64,000 bases of DNA from Azospirillum brasilense (GCF_007827795.1 NZ_VITI01000012.1:1-64000); one strand, 5' to 3'. Numbered from the stretch's first letter, positions 7,666 through 18,285 are shown. Notes: generated from the letters alone by a model not told the origin. Program-made: numbers and translations.

Positions 7666-8712
7666 ATGACCGACCGCCGCCTCTTCACCCGCAAGCTCGA
7701 CCTCGCCCGCGGCACCGTGGACATGAGCCATGGATCGGGCGGCAAGGCCATGGCCCAGCTCGTCCGGGAGCTGTTCGCCGCCGCCTTCGCCAACCCGCTG
7801 CTCGACCAGGGCAACGACCAGGCGGCCTTCGACCCGCCCACCGGGCGCATGGTGATGACGACCGACGGCTTCGTCGTCTCGCCCCTGTTCTTTCCCGGCG
7901 GCGACATCGGCTCGCTGGCCGTGCACGGCACGGTGAACGACGTCGCCATGGCCGGGGCGGTGCCGCTCTACCTGACCGCCGGCTTCATCCTGGAGGAAGG
8001 CTTCCCGCTGGCCGACCTGAAGCGGCTGGTGGACAGCATGGCCCACGCCGCGCGTGAGGCCGGCGTGTCCATCGTGACCGGCGACACCAAGGTGGTGGAG
8101 CGCGGCAAGGGCGACGGTGTCTTCATCACCACCACCGGCATCGGCGTGGTGCCGCCCGGCGTCGCCCCGTCCGGCGAGCGGGCGCGGCCCGGCGACGCGA
8201 TCCTGGTCAGCGGCACCCTGGGCGACCACGGCGTCGCCATCATGTCCACCCGCGAGAATCTGAGTTTCGAGACGGACATCCGGTCGGACAGCGCCGCGCT
8301 GCACGGGCTGGTCGCCGGCATGGTCGCGGCGGTGCCGGACGTGCATGTCCTGCGCGACCCGACCCGCGGCGGGTTGGCAACGACGCTGAACGAGATCGCC
8401 CACCAGTCGGGAGTCGGCATGCTGCTGCGCGAGGCCGACATCCCGCTGAAGACTGAGGTCGCAGCCGCCTGCGAACTCCTGGGTCTCGATCCGCTCTACG
8501 TCGCCAACGAAGGCAAGCTGATCGCCATCTGCGCAGCCGAGGACACCGAACGCCTTCTGTCGGCCATGCACGCCCATCCGCTGGGGGTCGATGCCGCGGT
8601 CGTCGGCACGGTGGTCGAGGACTCCCTCCGCTTCGTGCAGATGGAGACGCGCTTCGGCGGCAAGCGCATCGTCGATTGGCTGTCCGGCGAGCAGCTTCCC
8701 CGCATCTGCTGA
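7666..8712 (+). CDS. hypE: HypE, hydrogenase maturation dehydratase
   Basis: The 348-residue protein belongs to the PurM/AIR-synthase-like ATPases. Near the N-terminus MSHGSGGKAM is the HypE glycine motif, followed by MTTDGFVV and NDVAMAGA. The protein ends in PRIC, the C-terminal cysteine that HypF carbamoylates; HypE then dehydrates it to thiocyanate, the source of the cyanide ligands. The ATG at 7666 was chosen because MTDRRLFTRK aligns with family starts; an in-frame ATG at 7639 would add nine residues and overlap hypC. It closes the operon. A GC-rich hairpin follows at 8725-8747. Confidence 0.96.
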   Translation: MTDRRLFTRKLDLARGTVDMSHGSGGKAMAQLVRELFAAAFANPLLDQGNDQAAFDPPTGRMVMTTDGFVVSPLFFPGGDIGSLAVHGTVNDVAMAGAVPLYLTAGFILEEGFPLADLKRLVDSMAHAAREAGVSIVTGDTKVVERGKGDGVFITTTGIGVVPPGVAPSGERARPGDAILVSGTLGDHGVAIMSTRENLSFETDIRSDSAALHGLVAGMVAAVPDVHVLRDPTRGGLATTLNEIAHQSGVGMLLREADIPLKTEVAAACELLGLDPLYVANEGKLIAICAAEDTERLLSAMHAHPLGVDAAVVGTVVEDSLRFVQMETRFGGKRIVDWLSGEQLPRIC

Positions 8713-8724
8713 GCCTCCGCTTGC

Positions 8725-8747
8725 GCCGAAAGGGGCACCCCTTCGGC
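8725..8747 (+). terminator. Possible hairpin terminator after hypE
   Basis: GCCGAAAGGGG (8725-8735) pairs with CCCCTTCGGC (8738-8747) apart from one bulged A. The loop is tiny and no T-run follows, so it is not a canonical rho-independent terminator. Position 13 nt after the hypE stop favours a role in ending or stabilising the hup/hyp transcript. Confidence 0.3.
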
Positions 8748-8886
8748 TTCGCTCACGCCACCCGGCGTACCGCAATGGAACTGCGGCGGATCGGCCCAGC
8801 CGGGGGACCCCGGACGCGCCTCACGCGTTGCCTCCCCCGGAAGGCGGTCGTGTTTCCGCCAGCCGAATTGTGAGTACGGGGGATCG

Positions 8887-9609
8887 ATGGGTATTCCGCA
8901 GTCCATCCAGTTGGGTGCTGCACCGCTGGAGCCGGCCACGCTTGCCGGCACAGCGTCCGCCGCGGAACTGGTCGCGCGCTTGCCGGCCACGCCACCGCTG
9001 CACCTCAACCGGGTGAAACGGGCCTTCGACCTCGTGGGGGCGGTCGGGCTGATCCTGTTCTTCGGGCCGCTGATGCTGATCGTCGGTCTTCTCATCACGC
9101 TGGACGGCGGACCCGCGGTGTTCGGCCACCGGCGCATCGGGACGGAGGGCCGGGACTTCACCTGCTGGAAGTTCCGCTCCATGGTGGTCAACGCGCCGGA
9201 GGTCTTCGAAAAGCTGATCGAATCCGACGCCGAAGCCCGCGCCGAGTGGGAGGCCACGCGCAAGCTGCGCAACGATCCCCGCATCACCTGGATCGGCCGC
9301 TTCCTGCGCCGCACCAGCCTGGACGAGCTGCCGCAGCTCTTCAACGTTCTGTCCGGCGACATGAGTCTGGTCGGCCCGCGCCCCATCGTGCAGGAGGAAG
9401 TGGCGCGCTATCACGTCTGCTTCCCCTTCTACATGCGATGCCGCCCCGGACTGACCGGGCTGTGGCAGGTCAGCGGCCGCAACGACGTGGATTACGGCCG
9501 GCGCGTCCAACTCGACACCGCCTATCTGCTGGGCTGGAGTCTGTGGGGCGACATCCGCATCCTGCTGCGCACGGTCGGCGTGATGCTCAGCGGAAAAGGT
9601 GCCTATTAA
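8887..9609 (+). CDS. Undecaprenyl-phosphate sugar phosphotransferase (ExoY/WcaJ-type)
   Basis: The 240-residue protein is a bacterial sugar transferase of the polyprenol-phosphate type. After about 42 variable residues comes the family block VKRAFDLVGAVGLILFFGP with one hydrophobic segment. Then follow GTEGRDFTCWKFRSM, RNDPRITWIGRFLRRTSLDELPQLFNV (conserved catalytic DELPQ region), GDMSLVGPRP and the C-terminal GLTGLWQVSGRN. It lacks the long multi-helix N-terminus of WcaJ, so it is ExoY-like in size. It would load the first sugar (galactose- or glucose-1-phosphate) onto undecaprenyl phosphate to start an exopolysaccharide or glycan. No other glycan genes are adjacent. Confidence 0.88.
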   Translation: MGIPQSIQLGAAPLEPATLAGTASAAELVARLPATPPLHLNRVKRAFDLVGAVGLILFFGPLMLIVGLLITLDGGPAVFGHRRIGTEGRDFTCWKFRSMVVNAPEVFEKLIESDAEARAEWEATRKLRNDPRITWIGRFLRRTSLDELPQLFNVLSGDMSLVGPRPIVQEEVARYHVCFPFYMRCRPGLTGLWQVSGRNDVDYGRRVQLDTAYLLGWSLWGDIRILLRTVGVMLSGKGAY

Positions 9610-9726
9610 GGCGTAGAATCACCGCGCTGCAGCCCTCCCCCGCCCGGAGAGTGGCGGTGCGGGGGGCGGAGACACATATCCTATCCTGGGCGATGCGACG
9701 GGTCCCACGGCACCAGGGGGCAGGAT

Positions 9727-9755
9727 TTGAGATTGCCCGGTCAACGTGCTAGGTT
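9727..9755 (+). promoter_or_regulatory. Candidate promoter in the 317-bp gap before the protease gene
   Basis: TTGAGA (9727-9732) and TAGGTT (9750-9755) are spaced by 17 bp, a plausible -35 and weak -10 pair. The rest of the 9610-9926 gap has a C/G-rich stretch at about 9633-9670 that could fold, but no clear gene, terminator with a T-run or repeat. Confidence 0.25.
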
Positions 9756-9926
9756 GCGGATGGACGAACGGCGGGACCGGCCGAAAGGCCATGTTCCGCC
9801 GTACGAAAGCACAGACGCACCGGCCTTGGGCGTCCGGCAGGCGAAACCCCTGGTACAATAAGGCTTGCAGTCGCGTTGATGGCTTTGATTCCGCCGGCCG
9901 GGCCGGCCAGTCAAGAGGGGCGCAGG

Positions 9927-11378
9927 ATGGCGAAACTGCTGGCGGCGCTGTTGCTGCTGATGGTGGCGATGGGACCGGCCTGCGCGGTGGTGCCCGCCTC
10001 CCGCGCGGACACCAGCATCGCGCTGGACCATTACCGGCAGGAATTCGCGAAAACCAAGGGCACCTCCAGCCTCCCCTCCCCGGCGGACCGCAACTATCTC
10101 CTCTTCTCCGACGTCCTGCGCCGCGTGCTGGCCGAGCATGTGAAGCCGGGCACGCCGCAGATCCTGGTCGACAAGGCGGTCGCCGGACTCCAGAAAAAGA
10201 AGAAGGAGGAGCCGGGAGCCACTGACCGGGTGCTGACCGAAGCGGCGCTGGATGCGATGCTCACCTCCCTCGACCCCTACTCGGCCTTCCTCGACTCGGA
10301 GCATTTCCGCTACATGCGGGAGCAGACCCAGGGCGAGTTCGGCGGGCTGGGCATCGAGGTGACGATGGACGAGGACAGCGGCCTGATCCGCGTCGTGTCC
10401 CCCATCGACGGCTCTCCCGCCGCCCGCGCCGGCTTGCGCACCGGCGACCTGATCGCCCGGATTGACGAGGCGCAGGTCAAGGGCATGAATCTGCGCGACG
10501 CGGTGGCGCGCATGCGCGGCCCGGTCGGCACCTCCGTCGCCCTGACCATGCGCCGCAACGGCGGCAACAACGCCGCCAACAGCGGCCCCGACGCCCCGTT
10601 CCGGGTGTCGCTGACCCGCGCCATCGTGAAGATCCAGCCCGTCCGCTACCGGCTGGAGGGCGACGTCGCCTACATCCGCATCGCCGCCTTCAACCAGCAG
10701 ACCTCACACGCGCTGGACGAGGCGGTGGAGGACATGCGCCGGCAGGCCCATGGCCGGCTGGCCGGGGCGGTGCTGGACCTGCGCAACAACCCCGGCGGCC
10801 TGCTCGACCAGGCGGTCAACGTCGCCGACCGCTTCCTGGAGGCGGTGGACATCGTGTCGGTGCGCGGCCGCGACCCGGACGAGAACCGCCGCTACACCGG
10901 CACGCCGGGCGATCTGCTGGCCGGGCTGCCCATCGTCCTGCTGGTCAACAGCGGATCGGCCTCGGCGTCGGAGATCGTGGCCGGCGCCCTTCAGGACCAC
11001 AGCCGGGCGCTTTTGTTCGGCACGCGCAGCTATGGCAAGGGGTCGGTGCAGACCATCTCGTCGCTGTCCGGCGACATCGGCATTCGGCTGACCACCGCGC
11101 GCTATTTCCGCCCGTCCGGCGGGCTGGTCGACTGCTTCGGCGTGTCGCCGAACCTGGAGATCAAGCCGGCCAACGACAACAGCGAGGAAACCCACCCCGA
11201 CCCAGCGACCTGCGACCCGCACGCCACCCCGCCGCCGCCGCCGCGCGCCTGGCGGATCGAGGACCTGTGCCCGGACGTGGCCGCCGCCCCGTCGAAGCCG
11301 GACGCCGACCGCCCGCTGGACTGCGCCGTCGCCGCCATCCGCACCCGCCTGATGGGCACGCTGATCGGGCGGCCGTAA
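9927..11378 (+). CDS. ctpA: S41 family carboxy-terminal processing protease
   Basis: The 483-residue protein starts at ATG 9927 behind GAGGGG; this start gives a clean signal peptide (about residues 1-21, LLAALLLLMVAMGPACA), so it is exported. A further ATG at 9876 would bury the signal. A PDZ domain spans about 130-225 (GEFGGLGIEV, GLRTGDLIARID). The S41 core follows with LRNNPGGLL, the catalytic serine in NSGSASASEI and the lysine in YGKGSVQ, a Ser/Lys dyad. The C-terminus is a proline-rich tail after the protease domain. Such proteases trim periplasmic or envelope proteins. It is monocistronic, ended by the terminator at 11403-11440. Confidence 0.92.
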   Translation: MAKLLAALLLLMVAMGPACAVVPASRADTSIALDHYRQEFAKTKGTSSLPSPADRNYLLFSDVLRRVLAEHVKPGTPQILVDKAVAGLQKKKKEEPGATDRVLTEAALDAMLTSLDPYSAFLDSEHFRYMREQTQGEFGGLGIEVTMDEDSGLIRVVSPIDGSPAARAGLRTGDLIARIDEAQVKGMNLRDAVARMRGPVGTSVALTMRRNGGNNAANSGPDAPFRVSLTRAIVKIQPVRYRLEGDVAYIRIAAFNQQTSHALDEAVEDMRRQAHGRLAGAVLDLRNNPGGLLDQAVNVADRFLEAVDIVSVRGRDPDENRRYTGTPGDLLAGLPIVLLVNSGSASASEIVAGALQDHSRALLFGTRSYGKGSVQTISSLSGDIGIRLTTARYFRPSGGLVDCFGVSPNLEIKPANDNSEETHPDPATCDPHATPPPPPRAWRIEDLCPDVAAAPSKPDADRPLDCAVAAIRTRLMGTLIGRP

Positions 11379-11402
11379 GCCCCTCCCTCGGCGCGGCCCA
11401 AC

Positions 11403-11440
11403 AAAAAAGCCCTCCGTTCCACTGGAACGGAGGGCTTTTT
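11403..11440. terminator. Bidirectional rho-independent terminator
   Basis: Perfect 12-bp arms GCCCTCCGTTCC (11409-11420) and 11424-11435 enclose a 3-nt loop, with A6 before and T5 after. It ends the protease transcript and, on the other strand, can end the cold-shock gene that stops at 11568. Confidence 0.93.
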
Positions 11441-11567
11441 CTTTGTGCCCCACTCACCGTCTCGAACCCTGTTGGCGGATCGCGACGGCAGGGGAAATGG
11501 TGCTGCTTCCGCGACCGGACGTGAGGGGATGGGTCCGCCCCGCCCCCTCAGACCCGGCTGTTCGACG

Positions 11568-12164
11568 TCAGACCACTTCGACGCGCTGCGCTTCCGGACC
11601 CTTGACGCCCTGGCGGACGGTCACCCGCACCTGCTCGCCGTCGGCGAGCACGTCCAGGCCCGAACGCTCCAGAGCGCGGATGTGGATGAAAATGTCCTTG
11701 CCGCCGGTGGACGGGGCAATGAAGCCGAAGCCCTTGGACACGTTGAACCACTTCACGGTGCCGTCGACCGTCTCTTCGGCGCCGCCGGCGCCGCCGCCGT
11801 AGCTGCTGCCGCCGCCGTAGCTGCCGCCACCGCCGTAACCGCCGCCGTAGCTGTCGCCGCGGGGAGCACGCGCCGCCGGGCGCGGGGACTCACTGGCGGT
11901 CGAGGTGTCGACGTCGTGGATGGTGGCGACCTGCGGGCCCTTCGGGCCGCGGGACAGGTCACAGGTGATGGTGGCACCCTCGGGCAGGCTGTCGTGTCCG
12001 CAGAACTGCAGAACCGTGGAATGCAGGAAGGCATCCGGCGAGCCGTCTTCGGGCGTGACGAAGCCGAAGCCCTTCGTCGCGTTGAACCACTTGACGGTGG
12101 CGCGGATGTTGCGCTGGGTGATCTCGGGAGCGCGGAAGCTGTTGCGCTGCGGACGGTCGAACAT
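11568..12164 (-). CDS. Two-domain cold-shock (CSD) RNA-binding protein
   Basis: The 198-residue protein carries two cold-shock domains. The first (about residues 22-85) has TVKWFNATKGFGFVTPEDG, and the second (about 133-198) has GTVKWFNVSKGFGFIAPSTGG. Both contain RNP-like KGFGF and FIHI or FLHS strands. They are joined by a flexible linker of repeated SYGGG units. Single-stranded RNA or DNA binding, as an RNA chaperone, is expected. Double-CSD proteins are common in alphaproteobacteria. The start is uncertain: ATG at 12164 or 12176, both with weak ribosome sites. The 214-bp gap upstream is AT-richer than the genes and could hold a long leader, as cold-shock genes often do. Confidence 0.9.
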   Translation of the reverse strand: MFDRPQRNSFRAPEITQRNIRATVKWFNATKGFGFVTPEDGSPDAFLHSTVLQFCGHDSLPEGATITCDLSRGPKGPQVATIHDVDTSTASESPRPAARAPRGDSYGGGYGGGGSYGGGSSYGGGAGGAEETVDGTVKWFNVSKGFGFIAPSTGGKDIFIHIRALERSGLDVLADGEQVRVTVRQGVKGPEAQRVEVV

Positions 12165-12324
12165 ACGTGGTCTCATCTGTCGTGATAGGCCATGCCCCAA
12201 CAGGCGGAACATGGCCCCCCGAAGATGATCCGTTCCGCCGCGCTTTTCAATTGAGATCGCGCGCGTTGGAAAGAAAGATTCGGCAAAACCCGACCGAAGG
12301 CCGCCCGGCGGTGTCCGGGCGACC

Positions 12325-12348
12325 AAAAATATCGCAATTGCTGCGATA
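12325..12348 (-). terminator. Rho-independent terminator of the YchJ-like gene
   Basis: Read on the minus strand, TATCGCA pairs with TGCGATA around a 5-nt loop and is followed by TTTTT. It lies 30 nt past the stop at 12379. Confidence 0.7.
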
Positions 12349-12378
12349 ATCGGCGCAATGCCGGTCAAGTCTGGACGG

Positions 12379-12876
<498 letters not shown>

Positions 12877-13033
12877 GACTTCCGGCCTCTCGATTTGAGG
12901 GCGCCATGCATAGCGCAGCCGGCGTCCCCCGCCAAGCGTCACCGCCACCACAGTATTGGTCGCGGGAAATTCGCCTGAACCGGATCGCTATTCGCGCTAA
13001 CCTGTACGGAACACGGGCGGCAGGCCCGGACTG

Positions 13034-13822
13034 ATGGAACCGGCGATGACGAGACGCGGACCCGACCTTCCCACGCGGCGCATCGCCGCCGACACCGTGC
13101 TGATCCGCCAGGGCGAGGCCGGGGATTGCGCCTGGCTGATCCAGTCCGGGGAGCTGGAGGTTCTGCTGGACGGCCCGGACGGCCCCCGCCGCCTGGGCAC
13201 CGTCGGCGCCAACGCCATCGTCGGGGAGATGGCATTGCTGGACGACGGGCTGCGCAGCGCCACGGTGCGCGCCCTGACCACCGTCGAAACGGTGGAACTG
13301 TCGCGCGAAACCTTCCGCGCGCTGCGCGGGCGCTGCCCGCCGCTGGCCTCCTATCTGCTGGAGAGCCTCGTCGCCGCGATCCGCCGCAACTATGGCTTGT
13401 CCCAGCCCGAACGGCAGGAGGGAGGCTCCGCGATCCGCTCCACCGACTCCTTCGCCACGGTGGCCGACCGCCGCATGTTCCGCCGCGGCCACAGCTTCTT
13501 CCGCCAGGGGGACGCCGGAACGGCGGCCTATCTGATCCAATCCGGCTCGGTCGGCGTGCAGCGCGACGGGGCCGACCTCGGCGTGCTGGGACCGGGGCGG
13601 ATCTTCGGGGAACTGGCCCTTCTCGCCAACCGCCCCCGCGCCGCCACCGTCGTTGCGCTGGAGGCCACGGTCTGCGAAATCATCCGCAAGGACCAGTTCG
13701 CCAAGACCATCGAGACGATGCCGCCCATCCTGCGCTCGCTGACACGCATCTACATCGAACAGCTGTCCGGCGGACGGCTCCTGCCCCTCCATGCCGAACC
13801 CGCAAGAACCGACTCCCCATGA
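13034..13822 (+). CDS. Protein with two cyclic-nucleotide-binding-like domains
   Basis: The 262-residue protein has two tandem CRP-like beta-barrel domains, about residues 12-115 and 142-245. Each has the domain pattern RQGEAGDCAWLIQSGELEV ... IVGEMALL and RQGDAGTAAYLIQSGSVGV ... IFGELALL, including the FGE/VGE phosphate-binding turn. No DNA-binding helix-turn-helix follows, so it is not a CRP-type transcription factor. It probably senses a nucleotide and acts through a partner. The start at 13034 could instead be the ATG at 13046. Its stop overlaps the rnhB start (ATGA), so the two are translationally coupled. Confidence 0.85.
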   Translation: MEPAMTRRGPDLPTRRIAADTVLIRQGEAGDCAWLIQSGELEVLLDGPDGPRRLGTVGANAIVGEMALLDDGLRSATVRALTTVETVELSRETFRALRGRCPPLASYLLESLVAAIRRNYGLSQPERQEGGSAIRSTDSFATVADRRMFRRGHSFFRQGDAGTAAYLIQSGSVGVQRDGADLGVLGPGRIFGELALLANRPRAATVVALEATVCEIIRKDQFAKTIETMPPILRSLTRIYIEQLSGGRLLPLHAEPARTDSP

Positions 13823-14493
13823 CTTCCAAGGCAACCACCAAAGCCGTCCGCGTCAAAGTTCCCCGCCCGCAACCCGACCTGTCCTTCGAAACCGCGCTGG
13901 GCCAGGGGCGGCTGGTCTGCGGCATCGACGAGGTGGGGCGCGGCCCGCTCGCCGGCCCGGTGGTCACCGCCGCCGTGGTGCTGCCGGCGGGCGGCCTGCC
14001 CGACGCGCTGGCCCGCGCCATCAACGACAGCAAGGCGCTGAGCCTGCGCGCCCGCGAGGCGCTGGAGCCGGAGATCCGCGCCCACGCCCTGGCCGTCGCG
14101 CTGGCCGAGGCGTCCGCGGCGGAGATCGATGACCTCAACATCCACAAGGCCACTCTGCTGGCCATGAAGCGCGCCTACGAGGCGCTGCCCGGCGAGCCGC
14201 CCGCCGTCGCGCTGATCGACGGGAAGTTCAAGCCGGACCTGTCCTGCCTGATGGAGGCCATCGTCAAGGGCGACGGGCGCAGCCAGTCGATCGCCGCCGC
14301 CTCGATCGTCGCCAAGGTGGCCCGCGACCGCGAAATGATGCGGCTGGCGGAGCTTCACCCGCGGTATGGCTGGGACCGCAACGCCGGCTACCCGACGCCG
14401 GAGCATCTGGAGGCGCTGCGCCGCCACGGCGTGACGCCCCATCACCGAGTCACTTTTGCACCAGTCCGCGCCCAAATCGAACGGGCCGGCTGA
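13819..14493 (+). CDS. rnhB: Ribonuclease HII
   Basis: The 224-residue protein starts at ATG 13819, overlapping the upstream stop. It has the RNase HII signature GIDEVGRGPLAGPV (catalytic Asp-Glu), then NDSKAL, ALIDGKF and GDGRSQSIAAASIVAKVARDR. It cleaves the RNA strand of RNA-DNA hybrids and removes single ribonucleotides from DNA. About 20 residues precede the conserved core. The ccrM gene lies 90 bp downstream, as in several alphaproteobacteria. Confidence 0.96.
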   Translation: MTSKATTKAVRVKVPRPQPDLSFETALGQGRLVCGIDEVGRGPLAGPVVTAAVVLPAGGLPDALARAINDSKALSLRAREALEPEIRAHALAVALAEASAAEIDDLNIHKATLLAMKRAYEALPGEPPAVALIDGKFKPDLSCLMEAIVKGDGRSQSIAAASIVAKVARDREMMRLAELHPRYGWDRNAGYPTPEHLEALRRHGVTPHHRVTFAPVRAQIERAG

Positions 14494-14500
14494 CCGCCGC

Positions 14501-15669
<1,169 letters not shown>

Positions 15670-15802
15670 TTCCCGGCGCCGGACTCGAAGCGGGGAGGCC
15701 GTTCACGCCGCCCCGCTCCCGCAAGTTCGGCATTGGAGCCCCTCATCGAGCGCCGCCCGCATGCCTTGGCAGGACGGGGACGGCGTGATAGGCGTGTGCG
15801 CC

Positions 15803-16186
15803 ATGAACAAGCTCTTCGCCACCGTCACCGCTCCGGCGCCCCGTTCGGCCCCGGCGGCGCTTTCCACCCGTTGCTTCGTGCGCGATCTGGTCATGGACGC
15901 GCTGATCGGCGTCTATGCCCACGAGCGGATCAAGCCGCAGCGCATCCGCCTGAGTCTCGATCTGGACGTCGTCGCCCCCGGCGTCACCGGCGAGGACATG
16001 GCGGCGGTGGTGAAGGGGTTGGTCAGCCAGGGGCACGTCACCCTGATCGAAACGCTGGCCGAACGGATCGCCGAGCGCTGCCTGTCCGACGAGCGCATCG
16101 CCAGCGCCAAGGTGCGGGTGGAGAAGCTGGACGTGTTCCCGGACGCCGCGAGCGTCGGCGTCGAGATCGAGCGCGCCCGGGCCTGA
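15803..16186 (+). CDS. folB: Dihydroneopterin aldolase family protein (FolB-like)
   Basis: The 127-residue protein has the FolB/FolX T-fold pattern: VMDALIGVYAHERIKPQRIRLSLDL in the first half, and the substrate-binding glutamate in TLIETLAERIAERCL. Family members convert dihydroneopterin to 6-hydroxymethyl-dihydropterin in folate synthesis, or epimerise the triphosphate. About 20 extra residues lie before the domain. The usual D-x3-Y motif is not clear in GEDMAAVVKG, so the exact reaction is uncertain. It is monocistronic. Confidence 0.8.
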   Translation: MNKLFATVTAPAPRSAPAALSTRCFVRDLVMDALIGVYAHERIKPQRIRLSLDLDVVAPGVTGEDMAAVVKGLVSQGHVTLIETLAERIAERCLSDERIASAKVRVEKLDVFPDAASVGVEIERARA

Positions 16187-16434
16187 CGTTCGGAAAGAAT
16201 GCCGCGCCTTTCGGCAGCGGTGCCCGGAACCATCGCCGTCCCGGTCCAAGGGGGCGGGCTGCCGGCGCGCACGGCGCTCGGTGCACGGCCCAGCCTCTTC
16301 AGGACACTCCGCCCAACGGTCGGGCAAACCGACGGGACAGCGCTTCGGTTTCATCCAAGCACGCGTGGGCAATGCAGACCGATCCGGCTTCATTCCCCCA
16401 AAAGACTTTCCAAATCTTGGACCGGCCGAGCCGC

Positions 16435-17181
16435 TCACTCAAAGTCAGCCACAGCAACAACCGAGCGCGGCTCCCGAACCTCGGCGATTTCCTGGATGAG
16501 TTTTTGCCGAAGCGCCTCGACGAAGCTGCTGCGGTCCATCGCCGTCTTCACGAATCCGTTCATGCCGCCGACGACATTTTCCTGATAGTACTCCTCCAGC
16601 CACGGAAACTCGTCGAGGATGGCCAGGGCGTTGATGGTGATCCCCTGCCGCTCCACCCGGTCGCGGACGCCCGCGGGGTCCGGGCCGCTGTTGGAAAAGC
16701 CGTTCGACACGATGTCGATGACCTTGCGCTCGGCGTCGAATCCGTTGCCGGCGAACAGCTTCGCCGACTCCTCGATGGCGCTGCCCAGCGCCGTCGAATC
16801 CCCCTGGAAGCCACGCGGCGCCTTGTCGATCCGGCTTGCGAAGGCGGCCACCTCCTCCGCGCTGGTCAGGGGCGTCCAAGGCACCAGGACGCGCAGGCTG
16901 TGCGGACCGGAGAAGACCACCAGGGTCGCCGCGGCTCCGCCCGCGGTCACCGCGTCGCTGACATCCGGATCGCGGAAGGCCGCGGCGTGGCCCTGCAACT
17001 GGAACTCCAGATCCCCATCGGTGATCGAGGCCGACCCGTCCACGGCCAGCACCAGCTCCAGGGCGACGCGACGCCCGCCTGGGGCCGGAGCCTTCTTCGC
17101 CTTAGGCTCTGCCCGCAGGGGTCCGGCAAGCCACACTCCGGCCAGGAAAGCCGGCAAGGCCAGGATCGTTCGCCGCCTCAT
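16435..17181 (-). CDS. DUF1194 family exported protein with a von Willebrand A-type fold
   Basis: The 248-residue protein has a signal peptide (residues 1-24, ending LRA). Its core begins ELVLAVDGSASITDGDLEFQ, where DGSAS matches the DxSxS metal-site motif of VWA domains. GDSTALGSAI and VIDIVSNGFSNSG follow, as in DUF1194. It would be periplasmic and may bind a divalent metal and a partner protein. It lies 21 bp downstream of mutY on the same strand and is likely cotranscribed. Function is unknown. The 248-bp gap to folB on its 3' side shows no gene. Confidence 0.82.
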   Translation of the reverse strand: MRRRTILALPAFLAGVWLAGPLRAEPKAKKAPAPGGRRVALELVLAVDGSASITDGDLEFQLQGHAAAFRDPDVSDAVTAGGAAATLVVFSGPHSLRVLVPWTPLTSAEEVAAFASRIDKAPRGFQGDSTALGSAIEESAKLFAGNGFDAERKVIDIVSNGFSNSGPDPAGVRDRVERQGITINALAILDEFPWLEEYYQENVVGGMNGFVKTAMDRSSFVEALRQKLIQEIAEVREPRSVVAVADFE

Positions 17182-17202
17182 GTCGCTCCGTACACCTTCC
17201 GT

Positions 17203-18285
17203 TTATGCATGCGCCAGCGCGTGACGCACCACCTTCATCATGACAGAGGGAAGAGCCTGCCCGCCCAGCCGGTCCACCGGAACCCACAACCCCTCGGCCA
17301 TCCGCCAGCCATCGCCGGCCTTGGCCGCGACGATCTCAAGTTCGAGGTGAAAATGGCTGAAAGTATGGCGGACCACGCCCGGCAGGCGGCGCCAGGACAA
17401 ATCCAGCGGGGCCGCCGCCGCGATCTCCGCATCGCTCGGCGCGTGACCGGCCCAGGGGGTGGAGGGCACCTCGGTCATGCCGCCCAGCAGCCCCTCCTCC
17501 GCCCGGCGGCGCAACAGCACGGCGCCCTCCGGGTTCAGCAGCCAGAAGGCGACGCCGCGCCGGGTCGGCTTGTCCGCCTTGGCGGCCTTGCGGGGAAGCT
17601 GCTCCTGGACGCCGGCGGCGCGGGCGGCGCACCAGTCCGACCAGGGGCAGAGCATGCATTTCGGCTTGCGCGGCGTGCAGACCGTGGCGCCCAGATCCAT
17701 CATCGCCTGGGCGTAGTCGCCGGGCCGCTCGTCCGGCGTCAGCAGGGCGGCCAGCGCGCGCAGCTTGGGCTTCACGCCGGGAAGCGGCTCCTCCACCGCG
17801 AACACGCGGGAGATTACCCGCTCCACATTGCCGTCCACCACCGTCGCCTTGCGGCCGAAGGCGATGGCGGTGATCGCCGCCGCGGTGTAGGCGCCGATGC
17901 CCGGCAGCTCCAGCAGGGCCACCTCCTTGTCGGGGAAGCGCCCTGCCCGCTCCGCCGCCACCACCTGCGCGCATTTGTGCAGGTTGCGCGCCCGCGCGTA
18001 GTAGCCGAGCCCCGCCCAGGCCACCAGCACGTCGTCCAGCGGGGCCGCCGCCAGATCGCGCACCGTCGGCCAGCGCTCGGTGAAGGCGCGGAAATAGGGC
18101 GCCGCGGCGGGCACCGTGGTCTGCTGCAGCATGATCTCCGACAGCCAGACCCGGTAGGGGTCGGCGACTTCGCCCGGCTTGGCGCGCCAGGGCAGGTCGC
18201 GGCGGTTGTGATCGTACCAGGAGAGCAGCCGTGGGGCGGCATCCCTAGGGGCGTTCTTGGGGGCGTTGTGGGGAGGCGTCGTCAT
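17203..18285 (-). CDS. mutY: A/G-specific adenine DNA glycosylase
   Basis: The 360-residue protein has the full MutY architecture. The N-terminal glycosylase domain has WLSEIMLQQT with the catalytic Glu, the helix-hairpin-helix LPGIGAYTAAAI, and VDGNVERV with the catalytic Asp. The 4Fe-4S loop is C-x6-C-x2-C-x5-C in CTPRKPKCMLCPWSDWC. A C-terminal NUDIX-like domain (RRGVAFWLLNPEGAVLLRRR) recognises 8-oxoguanine. It removes adenine mispaired with 8-oxoG. It heads a two-gene unit with the DUF1194 gene and is divergent from the DUF721 gene. Confidence 0.97.
   Translation of the reverse strand: MTTPPHNAPKNAPRDAAPRLLSWYDHNRRDLPWRAKPGEVADPYRVWLSEIMLQQTTVPAAAPYFRAFTERWPTVRDLAAAPLDDVLVAWAGLGYYARARNLHKCAQVVAAERAGRFPDKEVALLELPGIGAYTAAAITAIAFGRKATVVDGNVERVISRVFAVEEPLPGVKPKLRALAALLTPDERPGDYAQAMMDLGATVCTPRKPKCMLCPWSDWCAARAAGVQEQLPRKAAKADKPTRRGVAFWLLNPEGAVLLRRRAEEGLLGGMTEVPSTPWAGHAPSDAEIAAAAPLDLSWRRLPGVVRHTFSHFHLELEIVAAKAGDGWRMAEGLWVPVDRLGGQALPSVMMKVVRHALAHA

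Noticed and set aside
8676..8873. 65-codon frame after hypE
   Set aside because: It starts inside hypE and spans a GC-rich hairpin; composition is not protein-like.
9633..9670. C/G-rich stretch that might be a second copy of the hypF palindrome
   Set aside because: Only the C-run and G-run character is shared; the arms do not match the 25-bp arms at 5906-5964 and do not pair perfectly.
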